Below are positions 16,077 through 26,500 of a DNA stretch of 46,759 bases, in pieces. Within the stretch, counting starts at the first letter, position 1; every line of letters starts with the position of its first letter. The DNA lies in contig JBJXHC010000014.1 of NCBI GenBank assembly GCA_046160825.1, positions 1 through 46,759 on the forward strand, read 5' to 3'. The notes beneath the pieces are model-generated. The model was given only the letters and a program-made list of their open reading frames with translations. It did no database searches and had not been told where the DNA came from. The position numbers and the translations under genes were made by a program. The stretch comes from JBJXHC01 sp046160825 (GTDB taxonomy: Bacteria; Bacteroidota; Ignavibacteria; UBA10030; UBA6906).

Positions 16077-17401
16077 TGTTGGGCTCCTTTCAGGACAACG
16101 ACAGTGCGGCGTTCGGGTACGAAGTAGTGTTTCGCTGCATCCATGATGTCCTGCGGCGTGACGGTATCGAACTGTGTGTACAACCGGTCCACAATGTCGA
16201 TGCCACCGGTAACAGCGACAAGCCGTGCAAGTCCGCCTGCAACATTGTCCGGCGTGTCGAGTCCCATGAGGAAGCCGTACTTGTTGCGTCGCTTCAGGGC
16301 GCTCAGTCTCTTCTGCTCCACCGGCTTGGTTTTGAATTCCTCAATGGTGCGATAGACCTCATCGCGCACGTAGGGAATGTCCTCAACTTTCTTGATCATG
16401 GAATAGATTTCGAACAGCGGGGTATCGCGGTTCATCGGGATGCTTGAGGCGACGAACTGCACCTTTTGTTCCTGGATCACGAGCTTCTTGTACAGATCAC
16501 TGTTCTCGCCGAAGGCAAGGTCGCCAAGCAGCAATGCGGCAACATAGTTCTTGTTATCGGGATCGAGAGCATCTCCCTTGTACCCGATATCAATGATGGG
16601 AAGAGTTTTCCCGGGATAACTGATCTCCGCCGTGCGCTCGCTTTTCTGAGCAGGCTCCGGTATGATCGTCGGGGCGACATACCCCTTCTTCCATCCACCA
16701 TAATATTGTGTGATGAGTGCAAGGGTTGCCGTGGGATCGATATCTCCGACAACCACCAGCACAACGTTTTCAGGACGATAGAAACGATCAAAGAATGATT
16801 TGCTATAATCAAACGCATCCGGCATTGCTTTGATGTCAGGCTCGAACCCAATGGTGGTGTGCTTGTAGGTGTGTACGTCGTACGCGAGGTTCTGAATCTT
16901 TTCATTCAACATCGAATAGGGGTTGGTGATGTTCTTGCGGTACTCGCCATAGACAGCGCCGGCTTCTGTTTGAAAACCTTGCTTTTCATACTCAAGGTTT
17001 TGGAAACGATCGCTCTCCAGTTCTATGACCTTCTCAAGATCATCCTTGGCAAAGTTGAGATGATACGCCGTGTAGTCGTCGGTGGTGTAAGCATTGGCAT
17101 CAGCCCCGACGCTCGTCATGATGCTGTCGTATACCGGACCTGGGTAATTCTTGGTGCCGCGGAACATCATGTGCTCGAAGAAATGTGCAAAGCCGGACTT
17201 CCCCTGCTCCACTTCGTCCCGACTGCCGGTGCGCACAACCGAGTAGTACGCCACCAGGCCCGGACTCTCCATCGGAATCATGATGACGTGCAGTCCGTTC
17301 GGGAGGACTTCCTTTTGATACTTGTAAGGGAATATCGAATCCGCCATGGCGCTACTTCCCATGCTCAACAATAGAAACGTGGCAATAAACAGGTGTTTCA
17401 T
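16073..17401 (-). CDS. M16-family zinc peptidase (catalytic subunit), secreted
   Basis: 442 residues with a signal peptide (1-20, ending SSAMA). The inverted zinc motif HFFEH (H73, E76, H77) lies in KSGFAHFFEHMMFRGTKNYP, and the third ligand is probably in the EAGAVYGEYRKN region. The C-terminal half carries the M16 inactive-domain fold. It should be a periplasmic or outer-membrane-facing peptidase that degrades peptides in a clam-shell chamber with its downstream partner. The start has AAGGAG eight bases upstream. Confidence 0.93.
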   Translation of the reverse strand: MKHLFIATFLLLSMGSSAMADSIFPYKYQKEVLPNGLHVIMIPMESPGLVAYYSVVRTGSRDEVEQGKSGFAHFFEHMMFRGTKNYPGPVYDSIMTSVGADANAYTTDDYTAYHLNFAKDDLEKVIELESDRFQNLEYEKQGFQTEAGAVYGEYRKNITNPYSMLNEKIQNLAYDVHTYKHTTIGFEPDIKAMPDAFDYSKSFFDRFYRPENVVLVVVGDIDPTATLALITQYYGGWKKGYVAPTIIPEPAQKSERTAEISYPGKTLPIIDIGYKGDALDPDNKNYVAALLLGDLAFGENSDLYKKLVIQEQKVQFVASSIPMNRDTPLFEIYSMIKKVEDIPYVRDEVYRTIEEFKTKPVEQKRLSALKRRNKYGFLMGLDTPDNVAGGLARLVAVTGGIDIVDRLYTQFDTVTPQDIMDAAKHYFVPERRTVVVLKGAQQ

Positions 17402-17512
17402 ACATTACTCCTTGAGAGAGTGATACGATCACGGAGGGAACCGCCGTTGAAGTGTACGCAAAGAACTGATTGATTGTTGCTTTAAGAGCCTGATAAGAGG
17501 ACTGGATGAAGA

Positions 17513-17541
17513 AAGATATGAAAAAGGCTCGCTTCTCACAA
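17513..17541 (-). promoter_or_regulatory. Predicted promoter of the M16 peptidase pair
   Basis: Minus strand TTGTGA (17536-17541), 17 bases, TATCTT (17513-17518). It would give a leader of about 105 bases. Motif-based only. Confidence 0.35.
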
Positions 17542-17560
17542 CAATGAATCAATGACAAAC

Positions 17561-17595
17561 AAAAACGTTCCGCCCCCAATCGGAGACGGAACGTT
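17561..17595 (-). terminator. Rho-independent terminator of the OmpA-family gene
   Basis: On the minus strand AACGTTCCG pairs with CGGAACGTT (17587-17595 with 17564-17572), followed by TTTTTGTTTGT. It lies 27 bases past the stop of the OmpA-family gene. Confidence 0.85.
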
Positions 17596-17621
17596 CTCTC
17601 TTGCTGCTTACCGCTTATTGT

Positions 17622-19169
17622 TTACTTCTGCACGCGGAACTCAATACGACGGTTCATTAAACGTCCTTCCGGCGTATCGTTCTCCGCAATCGGCTCATCC
17701 GGGCCACGACCGGCAGTCGTCATGCGGGAGCCAGGGATCCCCTTCTTCACCAGCCATGCCTTCACGGATTCCGCACGACGGAACGAGAGTTTTTCATTCG
17801 TTGTCCGGCTGCCGGTATTGTCGGTGTGGCCGACAATCTGTACGGACACATCCGGGTTGGCAACCATAGCCACAAACGCCTTCTCCAGTGTTATCTCGGA
17901 ATCCTTCGTCAGGGTTGCCTTGCCTGTCTGGAAATTGACACCTTCGAGGACAACCGTCTTCCCCTTTTCGAGGATGATGGTTTCCTTCGTCACGTCATCC
18001 TTTGGATCGAGCGGGTTGCTGCGACGTGAGATCTCGGCACCATCGTTTACACCACCACCATCCGTGTCAACCTTGAGCGGATCGGTCTTGTGCGTTCTCA
18101 CTTCGTCGCCATCGGAGAGACCGTCGGCATCCGTGTCTGCCTTCGCCGGGTCCGTGTTGAAGGTCTTGACTTCGTCCCAATCCGAAAGCCCGTCGCCGTC
18201 AGTATCCACCTTCATCGGATCGCTCTTATGCTTCAGGACCTCGTCGCCGTCAGCAAGAGCATCACCGTCGCTGTCCAGCTTCATGGGATCGGTGTTATAT
18301 CGCTGCACTTCATCGCCGTCCGACAAACCGTCTTCATCGGTATCAGTCTTGTTCGGATCGGTCTTGTTCTTGTTCAACTCGCCGCCGTCGCTCAGTCCGT
18401 CGCCGTCTGTATCAGTCTTCAACGGATTCGTCTTGTGGCGCTTCACTTCATCGCCATCCTTCAATCCATCGCCATCGGAGTCGGCGTTAAGCGGGTTGGT
18501 AACCCAGTTGCGCTCTTCGCCATTGGTGAGGCCATCCTCGTCGTCATCATCAGCATCACTTGTTCCCATATAGAAATTCAGGCCCGCCTTCGCTGTCGCG
18601 TAGGTGTCCCATTTCTCATACTTACGAGCGTCAGTATAATCGTCCATGACACGGTAGCCGAGATCAAGGGCGACCGACACTTTCTTGGAGGTAAACGCCT
18701 CGAAACCAATTCCTACAGGAATATGGATGCTTGATTGAAACTTGTTGTCGTACACGAACACGTTGCCGGAAGTCTTCCGTTGGTAGATCATTGCACCAAC
18801 ACCGAGATACAGGTATGGATTGAATTTCTTTCCCGGCGCGAGGTGGAACCATCCAACAAGCGAGGCGGGAATGGCATGCAACTTCAGGTAGCTGAATGGC
18901 TGATCGGCAAGTGCCGGTTCTTGCTTCGCCTTCAACTCTTCGTAACCGGCAAGAATACCCGCCGAAAAACCGCGACTGATGCCGAAACGCAACATCACTT
19001 CACCGGAAGGTCCGGGAATACGTTTATTGAGATCATTCACCCACACGTTCGCGCCACCGTGCAGACCGAGTGCCCAGCGGCCCTGGGTATTTTGAGCACG
19101 GGCAATAGAGAACGGGACAGCCAACAACACAACCAACAGCACAAGTAACATTGTACGATGTTTCTTCAT
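17622..19169 (-). CDS. OmpA-family outer-membrane protein with TSP3-like calcium-binding stalk
   Basis: 515 residues. Signal peptide 1-25; a probable eight-strand beta-barrel (about 30-202, alternating strands such as RWALGLHGGANVWV); about eight thrombospondin type-3-like Asp-rich repeats (about 205-392, pattern D-D-DGLSDGDEV with NP or DP spacing); and a C-terminal OmpA peptidoglycan-binding domain (about 405-515) with GHTDNTGS and NRRIEF, containing the Asp and Arg that hold diaminopimelate. It should tether the outer membrane to the cell wall, the repeats forming a Ca-stiffened spacer. AAAGGA precedes the ATG, and a terminator follows, so it is probably a single-gene transcript. Confidence 0.94.
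   Translation of the reverse strand: MKKHRTMLLVLLVVLLAVPFSIARAQNTQGRWALGLHGGANVWVNDLNKRIPGPSGEVMLRFGISRGFSAGILAGYEELKAKQEPALADQPFSYLKLHAIPASLVGWFHLAPGKKFNPYLYLGVGAMIYQRKTSGNVFVYDNKFQSSIHIPVGIGFEAFTSKKVSVALDLGYRVMDDYTDARKYEKWDTYATAKAGLNFYMGTSDADDDDEDGLTNGEERNWVTNPLNADSDGDGLKDGDEVKRHKTNPLKTDTDGDGLSDGGELNKNKTDPNKTDTDEDGLSDGDEVQRYNTDPMKLDSDGDALADGDEVLKHKSDPMKVDTDGDGLSDWDEVKTFNTDPAKADTDADGLSDGDEVRTHKTDPLKVDTDGGGVNDGAEISRRSNPLDPKDDVTKETIILEKGKTVVLEGVNFQTGKATLTKDSEITLEKAFVAMVANPDVSVQIVGHTDNTGSRTTNEKLSFRRAESVKAWLVKKGIPGSRMTTAGRGPDEPIAENDTPEGRLMNRRIEFRVQK
17994..18557 (-). repeat. Coding tandem repeats (TSP3-like, about 23 residues each)
   Basis: About eight degenerate 69-base units encode the Asp-rich stalk of the OmpA-family protein. 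The units differ at many codons, so they are old repeats under protein-level selection and not a recent expansion. Confidence 0.85.
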
Positions 19170-19446
19170 GAGTGTATCCTTTCGAAGGTGAGTAGGGGAT
19201 TCGGCATAGAGACCAATATCTATGGCCGGATCGAAAGCATGGATTGGATTGTACGAATCACTTTATACGAAAAGGCCGGGAAACACGCAACTTGAACAGA
19301 AACAGCATGTTCACCGGATTGCGGGGGAAAGGATATGAAGAAACATGGGTGAAGAAAGTGATTCGAGTCACCGGATGGAATAAGTTGCTGAATTCAGTGG
19401 GAGAAGAGCGCGTTTTCTTCCCCCATTGAGATTGTGAGGAGCGTTG

Positions 19447-19767
19447 CTACTCAACGACGACCGCAGTGCCGCTTGCACTCACCATCAACATGCTTCCGTT
19501 GGAGCCGATGGTTTCATAGTCGAGATCAACGGCGATAACTGCGTTGCCCCCCAGAGACTGCGCCTGTTGCACCATTTCTTGAATCGCAATGTCTTTTGCC
19601 TTGCGGAGTTCCTGCTCATAGGCTGCTGATCGACCGCCGACGATATCGCGGATGCCAGCGAAGAAATCCTTGAAGATATTCGCACCGAGAATTGCCTCAC
19701 CACTGACAAGGCCGATGTGCTTGGTAATGCGTTTCCCTTCAATGGTGTTGGTGGTAAGTACGAGCAT
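19447..19767 (-). CDS. YbjQ/UPF0145 family protein
   Basis: 106 residues, full length for the family. The opening LVLTTNTIEGKRITKHIGLV, the central GGRSAAYEQELRKAKDIAI and the C-terminal LGGNAVIAVDLDYETIGSNG match YbjQ-type proteins, which form pentameric rings and are sometimes labelled heavy-metal-binding. The function is not established. It follows the rhomboid gene by 40 bases on the same strand, with AAGGAAA before the ATG. Confidence 0.9.
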   Translation of the reverse strand: MLVLTTNTIEGKRITKHIGLVSGEAILGANIFKDFFAGIRDIVGGRSAAYEQELRKAKDIAIQEMVQQAQSLGGNAVIAVDLDYETIGSNGSMLMVSASGTAVVVE

Positions 19768-19807
19768 TGTCGTTTCCTTTTCCTTTGTGGGTTCAAGTGT
19801 GTTTAAT

Positions 19808-20563
19808 TCATCCCTGACTGAAGCGCTCGAGAAAGAGTTTCTCCTGCGCGGTGAGACTCCCGATTCCGCTGGTGTTAATTTTGTCGAGGATTCTGTCGAG
19901 TTCGGATCGATTCACCTCGTGCAGTTTGTCTCGCTGGATGTTCTTCCACTTCGAGATATCTGACGGAGCAGGCAATGAAACTTCCACACGCGTACGAACA
20001 TTGACGGCAGGTCGTCCCATCTTGAGGAAACGCAGGTAGAGAAACCCGCCGAGGAATCCACCCAGATGCGCGAAGTGAGCGACATTGTCCCCCCCACCAA
20101 ATCCACCCATCAGAGAGAGCACGGTCATGACGATGACCATGATCCGCGCTTCAACGGGGAACACTCCCCACACGTAGATATGCTCGCGCGGCCAGAGATA
20201 GGCAAACCCAAACATGACGCCGTACACTGCACCCGACGCACCGATGATTCCCGTTAGGGGCGATATGAACGAGAGTAGCGCTCCCACCAAACCGCTGATA
20301 AGATACAGTCGGAGAAACCGCATACCCCCAAGCTCAACCTCGAGCCGCGGTCCGAAGAACAAAAGTCCAAGCATATTAAACAAAATATGACTGAACCCGC
20401 CGGCATCGTGCAGGAACATATACGTCACCAGCGTCCACGGGCGTTCAAGAATCAAAACCGGGACGAATGAGAACGCTCCGGTAATCGCCGGACGCAACAA
20501 CTGGAGGACGTAGACAACAACGTTAGCAATGATAAGTCTGAGGACCCACGGGGTCATCATCAT
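19808..20563 (-). CDS. Rhomboid-family intramembrane serine protease
   Basis: 251 residues with about six transmembrane helices. The catalytic serine lies in IIGASGAVYGVMFGF (GASG) and the catalytic histidine in NVAHFAHLGGFLGGF. HILFNMLGLLFFGP in TM2 is the family-typical H-x-x-x-N. The soluble C-terminal tail (about 190-251) contains SDISKWKNIQRDKL and ends in LTAQEKLFLERFS, a motif common after rhomboid domains in Bacteroidota-like bacteria. It should cleave single-pass membrane proteins; the substrate is unknown. Three ATG codons in a row form the start. Confidence 0.93.
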   Translation of the reverse strand: MMMTPWVLRLIIANVVVYVLQLLRPAITGAFSFVPVLILERPWTLVTYMFLHDAGGFSHILFNMLGLLFFGPRLEVELGGMRFLRLYLISGLVGALLSFISPLTGIIGASGAVYGVMFGFAYLWPREHIYVWGVFPVEARIMVIVMTVLSLMGGFGGGDNVAHFAHLGGFLGGFLYLRFLKMGRPAVNVRTRVEVSLPAPSDISKWKNIQRDKLHEVNRSELDRILDKINTSGIGSLTAQEKLFLERFSQG

Positions 20564-20629
20564 AGTATATATTCCTGCGTAATTGCTTCTTCAAGAAATG
20601 GGGCTTTACATCCCGGCACACCGACTTCC

Positions 20630-21349
20630 CTACGGAATGACACCTTCTGCCGACATCCATTCATGCAACTCGATCTTTAATCGCCCCGCCTTCACCGCGG
20701 GATCCGTACCGGTAAGTTCATTGGCCTCTTCAAGAGAATTCACAGCGAAGATAAAAACACCGCGATAGTAACCACCGTCTGTGAACGGTCCGGCGAGCAC
20801 GAGCTTCTTCTCCTCTGCAAGCCGGTTGATGTTGGCCATGTGCCCTTCCTGTATCTTTTCCACTTCGGGTGTTCGTTCGGGGGTCCACTTCTCTCCGCGC
20901 ACCAACAAACCAAATTGATACTTCTTCATCGGTACCTGCATGGCCGGATTTTCCTTTGCCCATTCAAAGTACTTAGCACCGATCCCTTTCAAAGCGAACC
21001 ACGGATGCAACTCCAGCGCAAGTTGGCCAGCCTTCACGGCCGGATCACTCATCGCCAACTCTTGAACCTCAGCCACGGAGTCGGCCTTAAAGATCAGAAT
21101 CCCACGCAAGTCTCCCTCGCTTGTGATGGGTCCCGCACCAACGAGCTTTCCCATTCTTTCCATATCATCAAGATGCGTCAGGTGCGCATTCTGAAGAATC
21201 TCCGAATCGGGTGTTTTCTCACTCGACCATGCCGGTCCCTTCTTCAGGAACCCCATGACGTACATCGTCATATCGTCCATATTCTGGGCGGCAGTAAGTT
21301 GCCAGACGAACGGAAAGAGGAAGATCAGGAATACGGAGCGACGAATCAT
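20630..21349 (-). CDS. Secreted protein with two tandem YCII-like domains
   Basis: 239 residues. Signal peptide about 1-21 (ending LTAAQ). Two similar ferredoxin-like YCII domains follow, about 25-120 and 142-232. Each has an MxxxGFLKKGP or FGLLVRGEKW start, an HLxHLD or HMANIN strand, GPIT or GPFTDGG, and a DPAVKAGxLxxELHxW end. YCII proteins are normally small, cytoplasmic and of uncertain function, so export and internal duplication are unusual. The start overlaps the upstream metallopeptidase stop by four bases, implying coupled translation. Confidence 0.85.
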   Translation of the reverse strand: MIRRSVFLIFLFPFVWQLTAAQNMDDMTMYVMGFLKKGPAWSSEKTPDSEILQNAHLTHLDDMERMGKLVGAGPITSEGDLRGILIFKADSVAEVQELAMSDPAVKAGQLALELHPWFALKGIGAKYFEWAKENPAMQVPMKKYQFGLLVRGEKWTPERTPEVEKIQEGHMANINRLAEEKKLVLAGPFTDGGYYRGVFIFAVNSLEEANELTGTDPAVKAGRLKIELHEWMSAEGVIP

Positions 21350-23439
21350 TTGCGTGTTTCCTTGCCCAGTTCGGTTAACGCACGTTCCGCGGCAACGAGC
21401 AACGCGTCGGCGCCGACGGGCGCTCCAGTGGCTTTCATCATCCAGAGATCGGGGGCGATGCTTCCGGCCTTCGTCATGCGTTCAAATTCCGGTCCGATAT
21501 TCCCCGCCTTCTTCATCTGCTCTTCGATCTGATACGCTATCAAATGACCGATCGGATAGTCCGGAAGGTAGAGGAACGAATGAATCATGTGCGAATAAAT
21601 GCCGAGCAACACCACGTCTTTTGTCTTGAAGACCGGTGCGTAGTATTGATTCCAGATGTCCTGTGCAATTTTTATTGTCGCCTGCTTCAATTCCGCAGGC
21701 GTGGCATTCGGGTGATCGTACATCCAATGCCACACTCCCATATCAACCAGCGCAACGCCGCCGATTTCAAACGTCGCCCAGAATGCATTGAGCGCTTTCA
21801 GCGCTTCGGTCTTCGGATCGGGCTTTGTGAGTCCAAGCAGCTCAAGATCATGTCCCTGGAACACGAACGCAAGCGCCTCGGTGAAGGCAGTGTTCGGTAC
21901 TCCTTGCAACAATGTATGATCAATGTCCTTCAATGAAAAAGTCTGCTCGACATTGTGTCCCATCTCGTGAACGGCAATATTAAATCCCTTGTAGTTCATA
22001 CCGGATTTTTCAACACGTGTGCGCAAGTGCGCTGTCTCGGAACGCATTCCAGGACCCCAGGCGTGACCGGAGCCGCGCGCCGGATCGACTTCGATATTCG
22101 AGGCAAGATACTCCGCTTTCTCCTTCGAGAACCCGAGTTGCACAAGAAGGGCCGGCATGTCTGCTTTATATGCCTCTGCCGTTGGATACCGTTTGGAAAC
22201 AATCGCATCCAACTCCGCTTCCGTGTACGCGCCACGGGATTTGAATCCGTTGTACCAGATATCAAACGGTTCCAGCGGACGCCCAAGCCGCGACTCAATC
22301 AGTTTTGCCACCTTCGGAACAAGCGGAGACGAGAGAACGGACTTGAGCATCGCTTCTACTCGCGCTTCGGGGATCTCGCGGTTCTCATTGAAGCCGCGGT
22401 CGATCAACGTTGGTGCTGTCGGCGAATAAGGATCGGCTTTTCTTGAAGCTAGAAATGTATTCAGGAGAACCTGATAGCGCGCATCAGGCTCAGGTGCAAG
22501 GCTGATTTTCATTCCTGCTTGAATTGGAGTTTCCGAGTCTTGCGCAGCCGCCGGTGTTAGTTCGTTGGAGTACGGATTCCAATCAACCAGCGGATTATCA
22601 ATTACGGCGGCAGGAATTGTTTGCGTGACGATTCGCTCCATCACCTTCTGAATCATCCTCTGCTTTTCAATCCCGATCGTGGGATCGCTCAGACTGTAAT
22701 TTGCTTTAATTTCGTCACGAAGATTCCAGTGAGAGAGGAGTCTGAGCTTTGCCGGAAAGAGTCTCTCTCCTTTGTCATTGAGAAGATGATGCATCCAGAT
22801 ATTGTACTCGGCAATGTATTCATCCGCCTCGGCTCCTGCTTTGGAGATGGCAAGGTTCACTTCCGCAGGAATTCGTCGGGAGAACCGTCGGGCCAGCCGC
22901 GCTTCAGCCCACTGCCTTCTGGACCACGTCTCGCCTTCCGCGAGACGTTGCTCAAGAGTAGTAAGCGGGAAGTTCAACAGCACAACGAAAGCAATTTTGT
23001 TCTGAAAGAAATCATCGTTGATATGGGCTGAAGGACCGTACCCGGCGAAGAGTTGATCGAACGGCATGATTGGGCCGATGTCCAAATCAGACTGACGGCG
23101 GAATTCAAGTGTCAGCTTGTTCATGTGCCCGTCGAGTTGCTCCAGCAGATACTCATAACGGCTGAACAGCGTATCAAGTGTGGGCTGATCACCGGCAAAG
23201 TTCGCCATCACGAACTCGCTGAAGGCTGTTGCATCGCCATCCTCTGCACGCCAAAAATCGGCCACTTGACGGAGGCCTTTCTGGATCCGCTGGCGCTGGC
23301 CATCACCATACTTCGCCATGAGCCCGGTTTGCACGGTGCCGGTCATTCTCGTCATCCATTCAGGAGCTGTCTGCCCGTGAGCGTTGCCTGCTGCCAATAC
23401 AATCATACATATCACCATAATTTGACGTAACCGATTCAT
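21346..23439 (-). CDS. Secreted M3-like gluzincin metallopeptidase
   Basis: 697 residues from the ATG at 23439, which begins a clear signal peptide (MNRLRQIMVICMIVLAAG, ending AHGQ). The frame extends upstream to 23541, but those 34 codons precede the signal and were excluded. The zinc site is HEMGH (491-495) with a probable third ligand E521 in TAFTEALAFVFQ. The helical architecture and GFNIAVHEMGHNVEQTFS resemble the M3 thimet-oligopeptidase/carboxypeptidase group. It lies between the BNR propeller gene and the double-YCII gene, with which it overlaps. A secreted peptide-degrading role is likely; substrate unknown. Confidence 0.87.
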   Translation of the reverse strand: MNRLRQIMVICMIVLAAGNAHGQTAPEWMTRMTGTVQTGLMAKYGDGQRQRIQKGLRQVADFWRAEDGDATAFSEFVMANFAGDQPTLDTLFSRYEYLLEQLDGHMNKLTLEFRRQSDLDIGPIMPFDQLFAGYGPSAHINDDFFQNKIAFVVLLNFPLTTLEQRLAEGETWSRRQWAEARLARRFSRRIPAEVNLAISKAGAEADEYIAEYNIWMHHLLNDKGERLFPAKLRLLSHWNLRDEIKANYSLSDPTIGIEKQRMIQKVMERIVTQTIPAAVIDNPLVDWNPYSNELTPAAAQDSETPIQAGMKISLAPEPDARYQVLLNTFLASRKADPYSPTAPTLIDRGFNENREIPEARVEAMLKSVLSSPLVPKVAKLIESRLGRPLEPFDIWYNGFKSRGAYTEAELDAIVSKRYPTAEAYKADMPALLVQLGFSKEKAEYLASNIEVDPARGSGHAWGPGMRSETAHLRTRVEKSGMNYKGFNIAVHEMGHNVEQTFSLKDIDHTLLQGVPNTAFTEALAFVFQGHDLELLGLTKPDPKTEALKALNAFWATFEIGGVALVDMGVWHWMYDHPNATPAELKQATIKIAQDIWNQYYAPVFKTKDVVLLGIYSHMIHSFLYLPDYPIGHLIAYQIEEQMKKAGNIGPEFERMTKAGSIAPDLWMMKATGAPVGADALLVAAERALTELGKETRK

Positions 23440-23525
23440 ATAATCTCCCGGTTGGGGTTGCTTTGTAGATGGAATGAAAATAAGTGATTCAAACATACTC
23501 CTTTTATGGGTGAGTCTCAAGAACA

Positions 23526-26500
23526 TCAGCGAGTCTTCCATTCGGGAAAACGTCCGGGTGTCCAGGGTGCGCCGGCATTCTCCATTGCGCGTTCCAGATT
23601 CTTGAGATCAACTTCAACCAGAGTTTTCAGGCGGGAGAGCAACGGACCAAATTCCTCGCCCGCTATCTCGTAGGCCCGCTCATGTGTTCCCGTCGGTGCG
23701 GAGGTGGAAAGCCACTGATCGTAGACGATGGAGTTCACGCGATCGACGATGGATGGAGGAACTGTTTCGGCGCGTGAAGTGAGCGTCCGGTCCCCCCGGA
23801 GTACACGCGTGATCTCCGTGAGCGATGCCTCAATCCTTTGCACATCAGTTCGCAGCGTCGCGGGAACACCCGCCGCGTCGAGCAGTGCTTTCTTGATCAG
23901 TGTGAGACGACTCTTCACCTCATCGACAACACGACCTGCGCCCTCGACTGCTCTCTGGAGATCGGCCACCTTCGCCTGGAAGTCGAGCAATTTCCGTCGA
24001 TCAACAACAGGAAGAGTTGTGTTCTCCAGAATGATTGTTGTGAATGAGATCGGTCCGGCAATTTCTGTCGTCACGCCATCAACACGTTTCGAGATGGCGG
24101 CCTTGTATGTTCCGGGCATGGCCAACGGACCCTGGTCTGCCTCGGCAAAGAAATCCGCCGGGTCGGGACCGGTGAGCGAAGTTGGCGTGGATGCCGCGTA
24201 TCGAAGGTCCCAATTCATTCTGGTAATTCCGGAACTCGTGGCGCCTGTAAGTCGCCGGACGACATTGCCCGCTTCGTCCGTGATGGTGAGGAGCACGGCC
24301 GGCGGTTCTTCCGCATCTTCGGCTCGAAGCTCATCCCATGTGGGAAAAGGGGCCGGTTGGTTTTTCTTGAGTGCTTCCTTCTCAATATCCTGACGCTTTT
24401 GCTTGCGTGTCTTCAGCGCATCCTTCAGATGGTACGTGAATGTCGCGGCGGGCGGCTGGTTCTCCCCCACGTAAAACGACTCGCCAAGGAAGCCCTTGTC
24501 GCGCAAGGCGAAGGGTCGTGATTGAATGAACATCAGCGCTTCCTCTGTGGAGAACAGATGCGCCTCTTTGGAAAGCAGTTCATCGGAAACGCCGCGTAGC
24601 ACAGCGTAGTTGTCGAGAATATAAAAGCCACGACCAAACGTTCCGAGAACGAGATCATTCTCCCGTTTTTGGATCGCAATATCGCGCACGGCAATCGTTG
24701 GGACTCCGCCTTTGAGTTGCGCCCATTTCTTTCCGCCATCACCAGTGAAGAATACTCCGAACTCCGTCCCGACAAAAAGCAGATTGCGATCGACGTGATC
24801 TTCTGCAATGGCGTACACTGGTCCGTTTTCCGGAAGGTTTGAGCGTATGGACGTCCAGCTTTTCCCGGCATCAACACTTTTAAGAACATACGGAAGAAAG
24901 TCCGCGTTCTTATGGTTTTCGAATGCTGCGTATACCGTATTGGCGTCGTGTTGCGAAGCTTCAAGTCTACTCACGTATGTCATCTCCGGTACGTCGGGGA
25001 ATCGTTCCACCTTCCTCCAGTTCGCTCCTCCGTCTTCCGTCACCTGAATCAGTCCGTCATCCGTACCAATGTAGATCAGTCCTTCTTTCAGCGGTGATTC
25101 GCTCATCGAGACGATGTTGCCATAGGGAGACGTGGATGCATTCTTGGCAACCGCGTCAATCCCCCACATTTTGTCCATCACAGGAAGTGTGTTTCTATTT
25201 ATCTGGCGCGTCAAATCCGGACTCACTGCTCGCCATGAATTGCCGCGGTCGTCGCTACGATAAACCCTGTTTGCCGCGTAGTATAACCGTGTGTGTGAGT
25301 GTGGACTGATAATTAACGGCGAGTCCCAGTTCCAGCGGAGCGCGGGTTCTCCCTTTCCTTCCTGTGGTTTGATACCCATGGTCTCGCCGCTTCGCTTGTC
25401 GTGTCGTACCAGACCGCCATACTGCGATTGTGAATAGACGACGTTGGGGTCCTCAGGATCGACAACCGTTTCAAACCCATCGCCGCCTGTCGTGATGAAC
25501 CAATCAAAATTATGAATACCGGAAATGCTCACCGTGCGCGAAGGACCACCGAGCGTGAAGTTATCCTGCGTGCCACCATAAATATTATAGAATGGAAGAG
25601 CGTTATCCACTGAAACACGATAGAACTGTGTCACGGGAAGATTCGCTTTGAAGTTCCACGTTGCCGCGCGGTCAAAGCTCTCATAAATCCCACCGTCGCA
25701 ACCGACGAGATAGTGATTTGTATTGTGGGGATTAATCCAGATGGCGTGGTTGTCGACATGCTTCGCCTTCTCACCCAGATTCTGGAATGTCTTGCCACCA
25801 TCGTCCGTGACCTTCAAGTACACGTCCATGGAATAGATGCGATCAATATCTTTCGGATCCGGGATGATCTCACTGTAGTACTGCGCACTGCCGCTGGAGT
25901 ACTCGTTCCGTTTTTCCCACGACGCCCCGCGGTCAGTCGAGCGGTAGAACCCGCCCTTTCTGTTCGGCAATTCAATAATTGCAAAGAGCATATCCGGGTT
26001 CACTGGAGAAATCGCAAGGCCGATACGGCCCACATCGTCTCCCGGTAATCCGCCGGCAAGTTTGTTCCAGGTCTTCCCTGCATCCACAGATTTGTAGATG
26101 GCAGACTCAGGCCCTCCGTTGATGAGCGTCCAGACATGGCGGCGGCGCTGGTATGAAGCGGCGTACAGGACATCGGGATTGCGCGGATCCATCGCTATGT
26201 CAGTCACGCCGGTGTGCTTGCTGATGTACAAGACCGAATCCCACGTCGCGCCACCATCGGTAGACTTGAACAACCCGCGGTCTCCGCCCGGACCCCATAA
26301 TGGGCCCTGAGCCGCCACGTACACGATGTCCGAGTTGCGTGGATCAATCACAATCTTTCCAATATGCTCGGAGCGTTTCAGTCCCACGTTCTTCCAACTC
26401 TTCCCGCCATCCACCGATTTGTACACGCCGTCACCATACGAGACGCTGCGTTGACTGTTGTTCTCTCCACTCCCCACCCACACCACGTGGGGATTGTTGG

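Noticed and set aside
17994..18557. Regular repeats that could suggest a CRISPR array
   Set aside because: The units are contiguous, degenerate and in frame, with no spacers and no cas genes. They encode TSP3-type repeats.
18090..18734. 214-codon open frame opposite the OmpA-family repeats
   Set aside because: It owes its length to the repeated coding units on the minus strand. Val/Ile repeats mirror the Asp codons.
19244..19429. 61-codon open frame between the OmpA-family and YbjQ-family genes
   Set aside because: It has no ribosome-binding site, no recognisable feature and atypical composition. The 277-base gap (19170-19446) shows nothing else I can support.
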